Shown here: one piece after another, positions 53,387 to 61,555 of the stretch
Layout of the letters: each line of letters begins with the position of its first letter
How positions within the stretch are numbered: the stretch's first letter is position 1
From: Chryseobacterium culicis
Lineage (GTDB): Bacteria; Bacteroidota; Bacteroidia; Flavobacteriales; Weeksellaceae
Length of the DNA stretch: 64,000 nt
NCBI RefSeq assembly: GCF_002979755.1
Contig: NZ_PCPP01000008.1
Location: forward strand, 1-64,000
Direction of reading: 5' to 3'
The notes under the pieces: generated by a model
The model's database searches: none
Told to the model about the DNA's origin: nothing
The model's input: only the letters and a program-made list of their open reading frames with translations
Position numbers and translations under genes: made by a program

Positions 53387-53418
53387 CAAAAATCGTGATT
53401 TTTTGCGAGGTTTTCAAA
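53387..53418 (-). promoter_or_regulatory. Promoter of prfC
   Basis: Minus strand TTTG (53415-53418), 20-bp gap, then GATTTTTG (53387-53394), one mismatch to TAnnTTTG, 17 bp before the ATG. Confidence 0.45.
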
Positions 53419-53519
53419 TTTTAATTAAGACAATGTTAATTAAGCAGAAGAATAGATGGATAGTCACGTTTGAGAATAATACATGTGGCTATGATCCCAT
53501 GAATAGTTGAGCTTATCTG

Positions 53520-54230
53520 TCAAGCAAACATTTTTATTAATAATATGAAGACATAGATCAATCCGGCAGCAATCATGATAAAAAAGGCAGACATAACGTA
53601 TTCAAATATCCCAAATTCAGTTTTTTGCGGGGCTGAAATAAGGTTATACTGCTCAATGGTCTGCAGACTTATTTTCAGATCAGGGCGAAAATGTTGGATT
53701 CCTTTTAGAAAATGACGGTACAAATCATATGGGTTGCGTAGAATGACCAATTCAAAATTAAAGTCAACACTTGAAGACACAATTTCTCCTGTTTTATTTT
53801 TCTGATAAATCTGTAATGTTGTTTTGCCGTATTTTACAGTCTGAGTGTTTCGGACATATACATCGTCAGATGGATTTTTAGCTGGCTGAAGATCGGTATA
53901 TAGAATTGTTTCAATAATGGTATTTTGATTGTTGTAGAAAGTAATTCCTCTTTCATCTACAATAACTTTTCTTGCCTTTTCTTTTTTCCGGTACGTTAAA
54001 GATATGATCAAGGCTACACAGCAAAATACAAGAAGAAGCTGGGCAATAAGAAGTGTGAAAAAAATACCAGGGTCATTTTCTAGGTATTGTCTGAAATTAT
54101 TGTACATAAGATCGAAAACGACCCCGATTACTCCAATAATCAGAATGACAGCTATCCAGATAATCCCCATTAAAAAATAAGTAATGGGTTTATTGATTTT
54201 GGATTCTATGGTCTGGAATTTTTCTGTCAT
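53520..54230 (-). CDS. Hypothetical membrane protein, paralogue B
   Basis: 236 aa from the ATG at 54230 (MTEKFQTIESKINKPITYF). Two N-terminal hydrophobic helices (about 17-42 and 60-82), a soluble central domain (about 88-200: VIVDERGITFYNNQN, ETILYTDLQPAKN, NPYDLYRHFLKGIQHFRPDL) and a C-terminal helix. It shares this order and many residues with the protein encoded immediately upstream (VDETGLLFYNAKNE, HILYTDLRPSK, HFLHGIVTFRPDL). Unknown family; the central part may be PH-like. Its start lies one base after the stop of that paralogue, so they are co-translated. Confidence 0.82.
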   Translation of the reverse strand: MTEKFQTIESKINKPITYFLMGIIWIAVILIIGVIGVVFDLMYNNFRQYLENDPGIFFTLLIAQLLLVFCCVALIISLTYRKKEKARKVIVDERGITFYNNQNTIIETILYTDLQPAKNPSDDVYVRNTQTVKYGKTTLQIYQKNKTGEIVSSSVDFNFELVILRNPYDLYRHFLKGIQHFRPDLKISLQTIEQYNLISAPQKTEFGIFEYVMSAFFIMIAAGLIYVFILLIKMFA

Positions 54231-54231
54231 A

Positions 54232-54936
54232 TTAATTGGGAGTTTCAGATAATAAAAAAACAAGTCCGCATATAAGTGCTGTAATAATGAAAGTCGCCAG
54301 AATTAAAAGCCAGCCTCCCAAAGAAACCCCTTTGCTATTCACCTTCCATGTTTCCGTATCAATAGAATAGTTACGAAAAACAAAAGGATCTACTGTTAAG
54401 TCAGGGCGGAAAGTAACAATGCCGTGCAGGAAATGTGCATACAAAGTATATTTATTTTTTACCACCTTTAAAGGGAGATTCATGTCAATACGTTTTGTAA
54501 TTTCTTCTTTTTTCTCTGATTGGATCGTAAGTTCTAGTAAAGGAGAAATACCCGATCCTACAGGATTTACAGTATAGATATCAAAGTTTTGTTTTGAAGG
54601 GCGAAGATCTGTATAGAGAATATGGTCTGCAATTTCATTTTTTGCATTATAAAATAAAAGTCCGGTTTCATCAACCACAATTTTACTTTCTATTTTCTTT
54701 CTTTTTCTACTATAATAACGGATTGTGGGAATTAAAATAAGTGCCGAAATTCCCCAACAAACCAATGCGGGATAAATCATTACCTCAAATCCTCTTTTAT
54801 AAATTCCGTAAACAGGCCCCAGAGCGAAAAGTACAGTGAAAGGAATAAAGATCACAAAGAAAAGCCCATTCAGAACAACAGTCATAAATTTGTTGGTTGT
54901 AGACTCAATTCTTTGAAACGGAGATTCTGTATTCAT
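54232..54936 (-). CDS. Hypothetical membrane protein, paralogue A
   Basis: 234 aa, MNTESPFQRIESTTNKF. Two N-terminal helices (about 18-45 and 50-72), a central soluble domain with IVVDETGLLFYNAKNE and ILYTDLRPSK, and a C-terminal helix (about 205-228). It is a clear paralogue of the next gene in the operon, product of a tandem duplication that has diverged widely. Function unknown; a pair of such proteins might form a hetero-oligomer in the membrane (speculation). Confidence 0.82.
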   Translation of the reverse strand: MNTESPFQRIESTTNKFMTVVLNGLFFVIFIPFTVLFALGPVYGIYKRGFEVMIYPALVCWGISALILIPTIRYYSRKRKKIESKIVVDETGLLFYNAKNEIADHILYTDLRPSKQNFDIYTVNPVGSGISPLLELTIQSEKKEEITKRIDMNLPLKVVKNKYTLYAHFLHGIVTFRPDLTVDPFVFRNYSIDTETWKVNSKGVSLGGWLLILATFIITALICGLVFLLSETPN

Positions 54937-54985
54937 TTTGTGATGTTCATGGATAAAGGAACGAAAATAAGAAAATCCTTTTTTA

Positions 54986-55017
54986 GTTGCCTGTAGTAGT
55001 CAAAAAAATTATCTTTG
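54986..55017 (+). promoter_or_regulatory. Promoter of the CPBP-rdgB-rnz operon
   Basis: TTG (54987-54989) and exact TATCTTTG (55010-55017) about 20 bp apart. It decides the start of the first gene: a TTG at 55015 falls inside it, leaving the ATG at 55045. Confidence 0.6.
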
Positions 55018-55044
55018 TTTCTCATAAACTTTTACAGAGAAAGG

Positions 55045-55875
55045 ATGGAAAATAGCAAATATCCGAAGTTTACGTTTACATGGTTTGGCGGTGTTGTTTT
55101 GGTGGTTGGATTATTCGTGGGAACAATGGCTGTTTCCTTATTCAGCACTTTTTGGAAAGTTGTTTTCCGGGAAAATCTTGAACTGAAAGACTGGTTTTTG
55201 ATGCTAGCAAATTCTGTAGGATTTCTTACGGCTATTGCCTTTTTTGACTTTTTCATCGTAAGACGTACTACGCAAAAGAGACTTAACTTCAATTTATCAT
55301 CGGTTAATTTCTCTACCTATCTCCTGATCTTTCCCATGATGGCAGGAATGATGTTTATTTCTGAATTTATTGCCGCTCAGATTCCGACTACCGGGCCTTT
55401 TTTTGGCGATTTTTATGAATATTTTACCCAATTAATGAATCAACTGACGGATAATCCTGTTGTAATGATTATCATGACGGTAATTATGGCTCCCATTTTT
55501 GAGGAAATTATATTCAGGGGAATTATTCAGAAAGGATTGATCAATAAAGGAGTAGAACCATGGAAAGCAATTTTGTATGCTTCCATTATTTTTGGAGTGG
55601 TTCACGGAAACCCATGGCAGTTTATCAGTGCAGTGATGCTGGGCTGTGTATTGGGATTGGTATATCATAAAACAAAATCTTTACTGATGCCGATATTGTT
55701 GCATGCATTTAATAATTTAACCCTGTCACTGTTGGTGCTTTACGGTAAAGATGAGAGTTTTGCAAAGGTTCTGCATGTTTCAGAATGGCTTATTCTGGCT
55801 GTTGGAATTGTACTTTTCTCTTTATTCTACTATCTCTTTATGAAAAAGTATAAAGTACATTATGCTGAAATGTAA
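55045..55875 (+). CDS. CPBP family intramembrane metalloprotease
   Basis: 276-aa membrane protein of the CAAX-protease/bacteriocin-processing (CPBP, Abi) family with about seven hydrophobic segments. The catalytic motifs are present in order: EEIIFRG (Glu-Glu-x3-Arg, about residue 153) within APIFEEIIFRGIIQKGL, the first His in FGVVHGNPWQ (about 188), and HAFNNLTLSL (about 223). Substrates are unknown; bacterial members act in peptide processing, self-immunity or membrane-protein turnover. The start ATG at 55045 is chosen because the alternative TTG overlaps the promoter. First gene of a probable five-gene run. Confidence 0.92.
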   Translation: MENSKYPKFTFTWFGGVVLVVGLFVGTMAVSLFSTFWKVVFRENLELKDWFLMLANSVGFLTAIAFFDFFIVRRTTQKRLNFNLSSVNFSTYLLIFPMMAGMMFISEFIAAQIPTTGPFFGDFYEYFTQLMNQLTDNPVVMIIMTVIMAPIFEEIIFRGIIQKGLINKGVEPWKAILYASIIFGVVHGNPWQFISAVMLGCVLGLVYHKTKSLLMPILLHAFNNLTLSLLVLYGKDESFAKVLHVSEWLILAVGIVLFSLFYYLFMKKYKVHYAEM

Positions 55876-55916
55876 GTAACCAGGCTAAAAAAGTAAAATT
55901 GAAAATGAATATAGAA

Positions 55917-56492
55917 ATGGAATTATTAGTAGCTACACACAACGAACATAAAAAAGAAGAAATCCAACAGATCCTGGGAAGTGATTGTGTTGTGAAAAGT
56001 CTTACCGATTACAACATTCACGAAGAAATTGTAGAAGACGGAGATTCTTTTCATGCCAATGCGCTCATTAAAGCCAAATACTGTTTTGAGAAAACCGGAG
56101 TTCCAAGTTTGGGAGATGACAGCGGTCTGGTAGTGGAATCGTTGGATGGAAGACCTGGAATTTTTTCCGCACGTTATGCTGGAGATCATGATTTTGCCAA
56201 AAATATCGAAAAGGTATTGGAAGAAATGCAGGGTGTTGAAAACAGAAAAGCTTATTTTGTGACAGTTCTGTGCTACTATGATGAAAATGGGGCTCAATAT
56301 TTTGAAGGCAGAGTTCACGGAAATTTATTGACTGAAAATAAAGGTTTCAAAGGATTCGGATATGATCCGATTTTTGTTCCTGAAGGTTATGAAAGAACCT
56401 TTGCTGAAATGAATCCTGAAGACAAAAATAAAATCAGCCACCGTAAACAGGCATTAGACCTATTTATGGATTTTTTAAAAGTAACTGATTAA
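55917..56492 (+). CDS. rdgB: XTP/dITP diphosphatase (RdgB/HAM1)
   Basis: House-cleaning pyrophosphatase that hydrolyses ITP, dITP and XTP to monophosphates. The start MELLVATHNEHKKEEIQQIL gives the family's substrate-binding T/SxNxxK motif (THNEHK). LGDDSGLVVESLDGRPG holds the general-base Asp, then FSARYAG. KGFGYDPIFVP and AEMNPEDKNKISHR complete the signature. 191 aa, normal length. In-frame ATG at 55905 and TTG at 55899 are possible alternative starts adding four to six residues. It follows the CPBP protease gene by about 40 bp. Confidence 0.95.
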   Translation: MELLVATHNEHKKEEIQQILGSDCVVKSLTDYNIHEEIVEDGDSFHANALIKAKYCFEKTGVPSLGDDSGLVVESLDGRPGIFSARYAGDHDFAKNIEKVLEEMQGVENRKAYFVTVLCYYDENGAQYFEGRVHGNLLTENKGFKGFGYDPIFVPEGYERTFAEMNPEDKNKISHRKQALDLFMDFLKVTD

Positions 56493-56534
56493 GTTTAAAT
56501 ATCAGGGTGAACTACCCATTTAGATTTTCTGTTG

Positions 56535-56542
56535 TACATTTG
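56535..56542 (+). promoter_or_regulatory. Internal -7 promoter element before rnz
   Basis: TACATTTG, exact TAnnTTTG, 18 bp before the TTG start. It may give separate expression of rnz and the genes after it. Confidence 0.45.
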
Positions 56543-56560
56543 TTATCATAAATTATTGAT

Positions 56561-57475
56561 TTGAGTACGTATTTAACAATATTAGGTTTTAATTCTGCTA
56601 TCCCAACCATCAACACATCACCTACAGCACAGCTGCTGGAAATGGAAGAAAGACTCTTCCTGATTGATTGTGGAGAAGGTACACAAGTACAGCTTAGGAA
56701 AGCAAAAGCAAGATTTTCAAAGATCAATCATATTTTTATCTCTCATCTTCACGGAGATCATTGTTTCGGACTTCCGGGACTTATTGCTTCTTTCCGTCTT
56801 TTAGGAAGAGATACCCCGCTGCATGTCTACGGGCCGAAAGGAATAAAAAAGATGCTGGAAACTATTTTCCAGATTACAGAAACCCATCGTGGTTTTGAAG
56901 TGGTTTATCATGAGCTGGACAAAGATTATTCTGAAAAAATATATGAGGACAACAGGGTAGAAGTATATACGATTCCGTTGGATCACAGGATTTACTGTAA
57001 TGGCTATCTTTTTAAAGAAAAGCAGAAAGACAGGCATCTTAACATGAAAGAAATTGCCAAATACAGTGAGATTGAAACCTGCGATTATCATAATATAAAA
57101 GCAGGGAAAGATTTTGTACTGAGTGACGGCTATGTTCTTAAAAATGAAATTCTGACTCTTGAGCCTGCTCCGTCAGTGTCTTATGCATTTTGCAGTGATA
57201 CCCGTTATCTTGAAAGTGTTATTCCGATTATTAAAAATGTAACGGTGCTCTATCATGAATCCACATTTTTACATGATCTGAAGGAAATGGCAGATTATAC
57301 AGGACATACCACAGCATTGGAAGCAGCAACCATTGCTCAGAAAGCTCAGGTGGGGAAACTGATCTTAGGACATTTTTCCAACAGGTATGGAGATTTGACT
57401 GTATTTACCGATCAGGCCAGAGAAATTTTCCCTAATACATTTTTGCCCAAAGCATTGGAAAGTGTAAAGATTTAG
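56561..57475 (+). CDS. rnz: Ribonuclease Z
   Basis: tRNA 3'-processing endoribonuclease of the metallo-beta-lactamase fold, 304 aa. It has NSAIPTINTSPTAQLLEM, the start-domain DCGEGTQ, the zinc motif FISHLHGDHCFGLPG (HxHxDH, about residues 61-75), CSDTRYLESV with the metal Asp, YHESTFLHD, the HTTALEAATIAQKA helix, and a late His in LILGHFSNRY. The start is TTG: an in-frame stop lies three codons upstream, the TTG opens the conserved first strand (STYLTILGF), and the next in-frame ATG would remove 27 conserved residues. The next gene begins one base after its stop. Confidence 0.96.
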   Translation: MSTYLTILGFNSAIPTINTSPTAQLLEMEERLFLIDCGEGTQVQLRKAKARFSKINHIFISHLHGDHCFGLPGLIASFRLLGRDTPLHVYGPKGIKKMLETIFQITETHRGFEVVYHELDKDYSEKIYEDNRVEVYTIPLDHRIYCNGYLFKEKQKDRHLNMKEIAKYSEIETCDYHNIKAGKDFVLSDGYVLKNEILTLEPAPSVSYAFCSDTRYLESVIPIIKNVTVLYHESTFLHDLKEMADYTGHTTALEAATIAQKAQVGKLILGHFSNRYGDLTVFTDQAREIFPNTFLPKALESVKI

Positions 57476-57476
57476 A

Positions 57477-58253
57477 ATGAATATGCTGAAATTTGAAGAA
57501 CTTAGAGACTTTCTCAACGAAAAGGCAGATCAGTATAACGCTCCCGATTTTATTGAAAATGATCCCATCCAGATCCCACACCGTTTTTCTTTAAAACAGG
57601 ACATTGAAATCGCAGGATTTCTGGCAGCTACAATCTCCTGGGGAAACAGAAAATCAATCATTAATTCTGCGGATAAAATGCTTGATATTATGGGAAACTC
57701 TCCTTATGATTTTGTGATGAATTATTCTGAAAAGGATCTGAAGGAGATTCAGGATAAAAGTATTCACAGAACTTTCAATGGACAGGACTTTTCCTATTTT
57801 ATAAGACAGTTCAACAGAATTTATAAAGAAAACGAAAGCCTGGAAAGTCTATTTGACGTAAAAAAAACGGAGCATAACTTTCTCCATGCCATAGAACGAT
57901 TCAGAAACGGATTTCTGGAAACAGAAAAACACAGAAGCCATAAACATGTCAGTTCTCCTTACAAAAATTCCTCTGCAAAAAGGATTATTATGTTTTTGAG
58001 ATGGATGGTACGTAAAGACAAAAGGGGAGTAGACTTTGGAATTTGGGAAAAAATAGATCAGAAACATCTTTCCATTCCTCTGGATGTGCATACCGGAAAT
58101 ATCTCCAGAAAACTGGGATTGGTTTCCAGAACACAGAATGACTGGAAAACGGTAGAGGAGCTGGATGTTGCCATTAGAAAATTTGATGAAAAAGATCCTG
58201 CAAAATATGACTTTGCCTTGTTTGGATTAGGGGTAACCAAAGAACTGTTGTAA
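57477..58253 (+). CDS. TIGR02757 (DUF2400) family protein
   Basis: 258-aa conserved protein of unknown role, recognised by DPIQIPHRFSLKQDIEIAGF, ISWGNRKSIINSADKML, SSAKRIIMFLRWMVRKD, and the C-terminal IPLDVHTGNISRKLGL with DPAKYDFALFGLGV. The last part resembles helix-hairpin-helix DNA glycosylases, so a DNA or RNA related activity has been guessed for such proteins; I infer nothing firmer. ATG at 57477 directly abuts the rnz stop, which suggests coupled translation. An ATG two codons in (57483) is an equal start. Confidence 0.9.
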   Translation: MNMLKFEELRDFLNEKADQYNAPDFIENDPIQIPHRFSLKQDIEIAGFLAATISWGNRKSIINSADKMLDIMGNSPYDFVMNYSEKDLKEIQDKSIHRTFNGQDFSYFIRQFNRIYKENESLESLFDVKKTEHNFLHAIERFRNGFLETEKHRSHKHVSSPYKNSSAKRIIMFLRWMVRKDKRGVDFGIWEKIDQKHLSIPLDVHTGNISRKLGLVSRTQNDWKTVEELDVAIRKFDEKDPAKYDFALFGLGVTKELL

Positions 58254-58264
58254 AAATATAAAGG

Positions 58265-58822
58265 ATGAAAAAATATAACGAAAAAAAAGAAGTTCTTGAA
58301 AAAATAGCGGACAGTATTACTTCATGGATTGGATCTATTCAGTCCCTGATTGTTCATACGTTGCTGTTCCTTACTTCGTTTTTGCTGCCAATGCTGAATA
58401 TCGTTGATTTTGACAAAATGCTTCTTATTCTTACTACGGTACTTTCTCTGGAAGCCATTTATCTGGCTATCTTCATTCAGATGTCGGTGAATAAAAGCCA
58501 CGAGAAAATTGAAGATATTCAGGAAGATATTGAAGAGATCAGTGAAGACATTGAAGATATTCAGGAAGATCTTGAAGAAATCAGCGAAGACATTGAAGAG
58601 ATCAATGAAGATATAGAAGATATCCAGGAAGATATTGAGGAGATCAGTGAGGACATTGAAGAAATTAATGAAGAAGAAGATGAAGAGGATCACAATGAAA
58701 GAGCAAAAAATGTAATACTGAAGAGTAATGTAAGCTCGAACAAGAACGAGATAAAAGCTTTAAAAGACATTATCTCTCAACTGCAGAATGAAATTGATCA
58801 GTTGAAAAAAGAAGATAAATAA
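58265..58822 (+). CDS. Two-helix membrane protein with acidic heptad-repeat coiled coil
   Basis: 185 aa. Residues 1-20 are charged, two transmembrane helices follow (about 23-45 and 52-75, LIVHTLLFLTSFLLPML; LLILTTVLSLEAIYLAIFIQ), in the manner of small DUF1003-like proteins. Then come eight perfect heptads at about residues 80-135 of the form EDIEEIS/EDIEDIQ/EDIEEIN with Ile at two fixed positions, followed by EEEDEEDHNE. A second Lys/Glu coiled coil (about 160-185) ends the chain. The repeats should form a strongly acidic left-handed coiled coil on one side of the membrane. Last gene of the run; a terminator follows. Confidence 0.88.
   Translation: MKKYNEKKEVLEKIADSITSWIGSIQSLIVHTLLFLTSFLLPMLNIVDFDKMLLILTTVLSLEAIYLAIFIQMSVNKSHEKIEDIQEDIEEISEDIEDIQEDLEEISEDIEEINEDIEDIQEDIEEISEDIEEINEEEDEEDHNERAKNVILKSNVSSNKNEIKALKDIISQLQNEIDQLKKEDK
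58502..58669 (+). repeat. 21-bp in-frame repeats coding for acidic heptads
   Basis: Eight tandem 21-bp units (GAAGATATTGAAGAGATCAG and variants), each one heptad. Third positions differ between units, so most copies are not recent. Confidence 0.85.
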
Positions 58823-58846
58823 CAGAAATACTGAGAATAAAAATAT

Positions 58847-58878
58847 AAAACAGATCAATGCTCTTGGTCTGTTTTTTT
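58847..58878 (+). terminator. Terminator of the CPBP-rdgB-rnz run
   Basis: AAAACAGA and TCTGTTTT arms with an internal CAA-TTG pair, followed by a T run. Confidence 0.75.
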
Positions 58879-59002
58879 ATGCTTGAATTTTAGTATTCAA
58901 TAATTTACGGAAAATGTAACGATAAGAAAAATTTGTTGTGAATGTGGGTGTGGAATAAGAAAATAGTAATATACAATGGTGAATTAGTATAATTATTTTT
59001 GC

Positions 59003-59010
59003 TACATTTG
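59003..59010 (+). promoter_or_regulatory. -7 element of choice-of-anchor L gene 1
   Basis: TACATTTG, exact TAnnTTTG, 16 bp before the ATG. A five-codon open frame (ATG at 59016) precedes and overlaps the gene start. Confidence 0.5.
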
Positions 59011-59026
59011 AACAAATGAAAACAAA

Positions 59027-61387
59027 ATGTTAATTTATAGACTAAAAAACTATTTTTTCCTTTTTTCTTTTTTATTGATTTCTGCTTCTGCATTCTCTCA
59101 AACGAGACCTGTCAGAAAATCAGAAAAGATAAAACCTTCTGCGGCAAGTCTTAGAGCTGGAGCATTTATTGATGTGAATGTACCTCCCTATACCCCTTCA
59201 AACTATACGCCGGAACAGTTGGTAAAGAATATTTTGATCAATGGCGGTACCAATTGTACAACAGCCAATGTTACGAATGTTACGGTATCTCCTAATCATG
59301 AAGTGACAAACAGCAACAGATTCTGGGGATATTTTCATAAAGGAACAACCAATTTTCCTTTTACAGATGGGATTGTTCTTACTACAGGGTATGCTTCTGA
59401 AGCAGGTAATAATTATGTATCAGCGGTTGGACAATCAGTAGGAACAGGAAGTGATGCAGATCTTGTAGCGGCTACCGGAGCCAATGTTAGCTTAACGGAT
59501 GCCGTAGCTCTTGAATTTGATTTCGTTCCGAATTCAAACCAGGTAAAATTTAATTACATATTCGTTTCTGATGAATATACTTCCAATTATCCTTGCTTAG
59601 GGTATTCCGATGCCTTTGCCCTATTATTAAAGAAAGTTGGAGATCCTACCTATACGAATCTGGCTGTATTGCCCGGAGGTGCAGGACCTGTAAGTGCAAC
59701 CAATATTGTTCCTGCAGGAAATGGATTCAGCTGCGGGCCTATCAATGCAACCTTTTTTGGAGCTTTAGCGAATCCGCATCTGGTTATTAATTATTTTGGA
59801 AGAACAACACCTTTAACAGCTGTTGCAGATGTAATTCCAGGGCAGACGTATCATTTTAAAATGGTATTGGCTGATGCAAAAGACCCTTCCCACGATTCTG
59901 CGGTTTTCTTAGAAGGAGGATCTTTTGATGTGGGAATTAAAATTGTAGACGAAACCGGAGTGGTTTTACCGGGAAGCATCAATATGTGCGATAATACTCC
60001 AAGACAGTTGAAAGCTCAGGTAGCAGCAATTCCGGGAATGACTTATCAATGGTATAAAGATGGAGTCGCTATTCCTGGGGCAACAAGCGCTATTTATATT
60101 GCTACCCAGGCGGGAGTTTATACTGTAAAAGTAATGGTTCCGGGAAATCAGTGTCCTAGCGAGGCAACCATTACGATCGTCGGAGGAACGAGCCCTACTG
60201 TACAGAATGCTGAACTTAAACTCTGTACAACTCCTGCAATCACCAGTTTTAACTTGGAAACAGCAAAACCATTGATCAGTACAACGCCAGGTGCGGTATT
60301 CCGTTTTTATGCCAACCAGGCTGATGCACAGGCTCAAAATAACAGTTATATCACCAATCTGACCAACTATGCTGGAACAGATGGACAAATATTATATGTT
60401 CTGGTTTCCAATGGAGCTTTCTGTAGCAAGATTGCAACATTAACCTTAAGAAAAGAAGAAACACCAACAGCTTTACTTACTGCTCCGAGATTGAAAATTT
60501 GTGCCGGTGAATCTGTTTTATTAACAGCTTCTGGCGGTGTTACCTATGAATGGAGTGATTCGGCAAGTACTACCGGAGGAATAAGAACGGTAAGCCCAAC
60601 TCAGACTACCACCTATACTGTATATGCTATCGGAGCACAGGGATGTAAATCTCTTCAGCCGGCACGTATTACCATTGAAGTAGTACCGGCTATTGTTTCA
60701 AACTTAAAAGGAGGCCACATCTGTCAGGGTGATAAAATTGTTCTGGATGCAGGTTCAGGTCCTGGATATACCTATCAGTGGAGTTCTGGTGAAACAAGTC
60801 AGAGCATTACAGTAGCTACTCCTGGAGAATATACGGTAATGATCAGTAACGGAGTTTGTTCAAAAGAGTTCAAGACTCAGGTTATTAAAGCCGTGATTCC
60901 TGAAGTGATAAAAGTGGATTATAATGAAAGTGGAACAATGATTGTTACAGCAAGCAATCCAAGTAATGGTATCCTTGAATATTCAGTAGATAACGGGGTA
61001 ACATGGCAGTCTTCGAATATATTTAATAATGTCCCTAAAAATAAAATCATTTCGATCAGAGTCAGAGTTAAATTTACAAGCTGTGTAGGTTTCCTTGAAT
61101 TCTTTACATTCGTGATGAAAAATGTGATTACTCCAAACGGTGATAATATTAATGATATCATTGATTTCAGCGGGGTGGTTAATTATAAAGATTTCAGCGG
61201 ACAGGTTTTCGACCGATACGGAAGAGAAGTGTTCAAAGCAGCGAAGATCAATCCATATTGGGACGGATATTTCCAGGGCAAGAAGCTTCCTACTTCTACC
61301 TACTGGTATCAGGTAACCTTCGAAGATCCTGCTAGTAAAGAACTTACTGTAAAAACAGGATGGATATTACTTAAAAATATAGAATAA
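59027..61387 (+). CDS. Choice-of-anchor L adhesin-like protein, T9SS type B
   Basis: 786 aa, secreted. A signal peptide (LKNYFFLFSFLLISASAFSQ) is followed by a short basic stretch ending SLRAGAFIDV. The choice-of-anchor L domain (about 55-300: NILINGGTNC, FPFTDGIVLTTGYASEAGN, IFVSDEYTSNYPCLGYSDAF, SAVFLEGGSFDVGI) is next, then Ig/PKD-like modules with paired Cys (MCDNTPRQLKAQVAAIPGMT; ICAGESVLLTASGGVTYEW). A type B gliding-type T9SS sorting domain ends the chain (VITPNGDNINDIIDFSG; YWYQVTFEDP; KTGWILLKN). Type B proteins often stay bound to the surface and take part in adhesion or gliding. Confidence 0.92.
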   Translation: MLIYRLKNYFFLFSFLLISASAFSQTRPVRKSEKIKPSAASLRAGAFIDVNVPPYTPSNYTPEQLVKNILINGGTNCTTANVTNVTVSPNHEVTNSNRFWGYFHKGTTNFPFTDGIVLTTGYASEAGNNYVSAVGQSVGTGSDADLVAATGANVSLTDAVALEFDFVPNSNQVKFNYIFVSDEYTSNYPCLGYSDAFALLLKKVGDPTYTNLAVLPGGAGPVSATNIVPAGNGFSCGPINATFFGALANPHLVINYFGRTTPLTAVADVIPGQTYHFKMVLADAKDPSHDSAVFLEGGSFDVGIKIVDETGVVLPGSINMCDNTPRQLKAQVAAIPGMTYQWYKDGVAIPGATSAIYIATQAGVYTVKVMVPGNQCPSEATITIVGGTSPTVQNAELKLCTTPAITSFNLETAKPLISTTPGAVFRFYANQADAQAQNNSYITNLTNYAGTDGQILYVLVSNGAFCSKIATLTLRKEETPTALLTAPRLKICAGESVLLTASGGVTYEWSDSASTTGGIRTVSPTQTTTYTVYAIGAQGCKSLQPARITIEVVPAIVSNLKGGHICQGDKIVLDAGSGPGYTYQWSSGETSQSITVATPGEYTVMISNGVCSKEFKTQVIKAVIPEVIKVDYNESGTMIVTASNPSNGILEYSVDNGVTWQSSNIFNNVPKNKIISIRVRVKFTSCVGFLEFFTFVMKNVITPNGDNINDIIDFSGVVNYKDFSGQVFDRYGREVFKAAKINPYWDGYFQGKKLPTSTYWYQVTFEDPASKELTVKTGWILLKNIE

Positions 61388-61402
61388 TTTAAACTATAAC
61401 TG

Positions 61403-61432
61403 AAAGACTGACTATTTTGTCAGTCTTTTTTT
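61403..61432 (+). terminator. Terminator of choice-of-anchor L gene 1
   Basis: AAAGACTGAC-TATTTT-GTCAGTCTTT followed by T run. Confidence 0.88.
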
Positions 61433-61507
61433 ATTATTTTAAAATAAACAGAGTTGATATTCTAATATAAATAAATTTGCGTTAGTAATAATGTAAATTG
61501 TGTTAAC

Positions 61508-61539
61508 TTGAATTTCAATCAAAAAAAATAGTATTTTTG
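61508..61539 (+). promoter_or_regulatory. Promoter of choice-of-anchor L gene 2
   Basis: TTG (61508-61510), 21-bp gap, TATTTTTG (61532-61539), 16 bp before the ATG. Confidence 0.6.
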
Positions 61540-61555
61540 TTCAAAATAATATAAA

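Noticed and set aside
58322..58693. Antisense frame rich in Phe/Ile/Asn over the heptad repeats
   Set aside because: It is the mirror of the 21-bp repeats and has no start signals.
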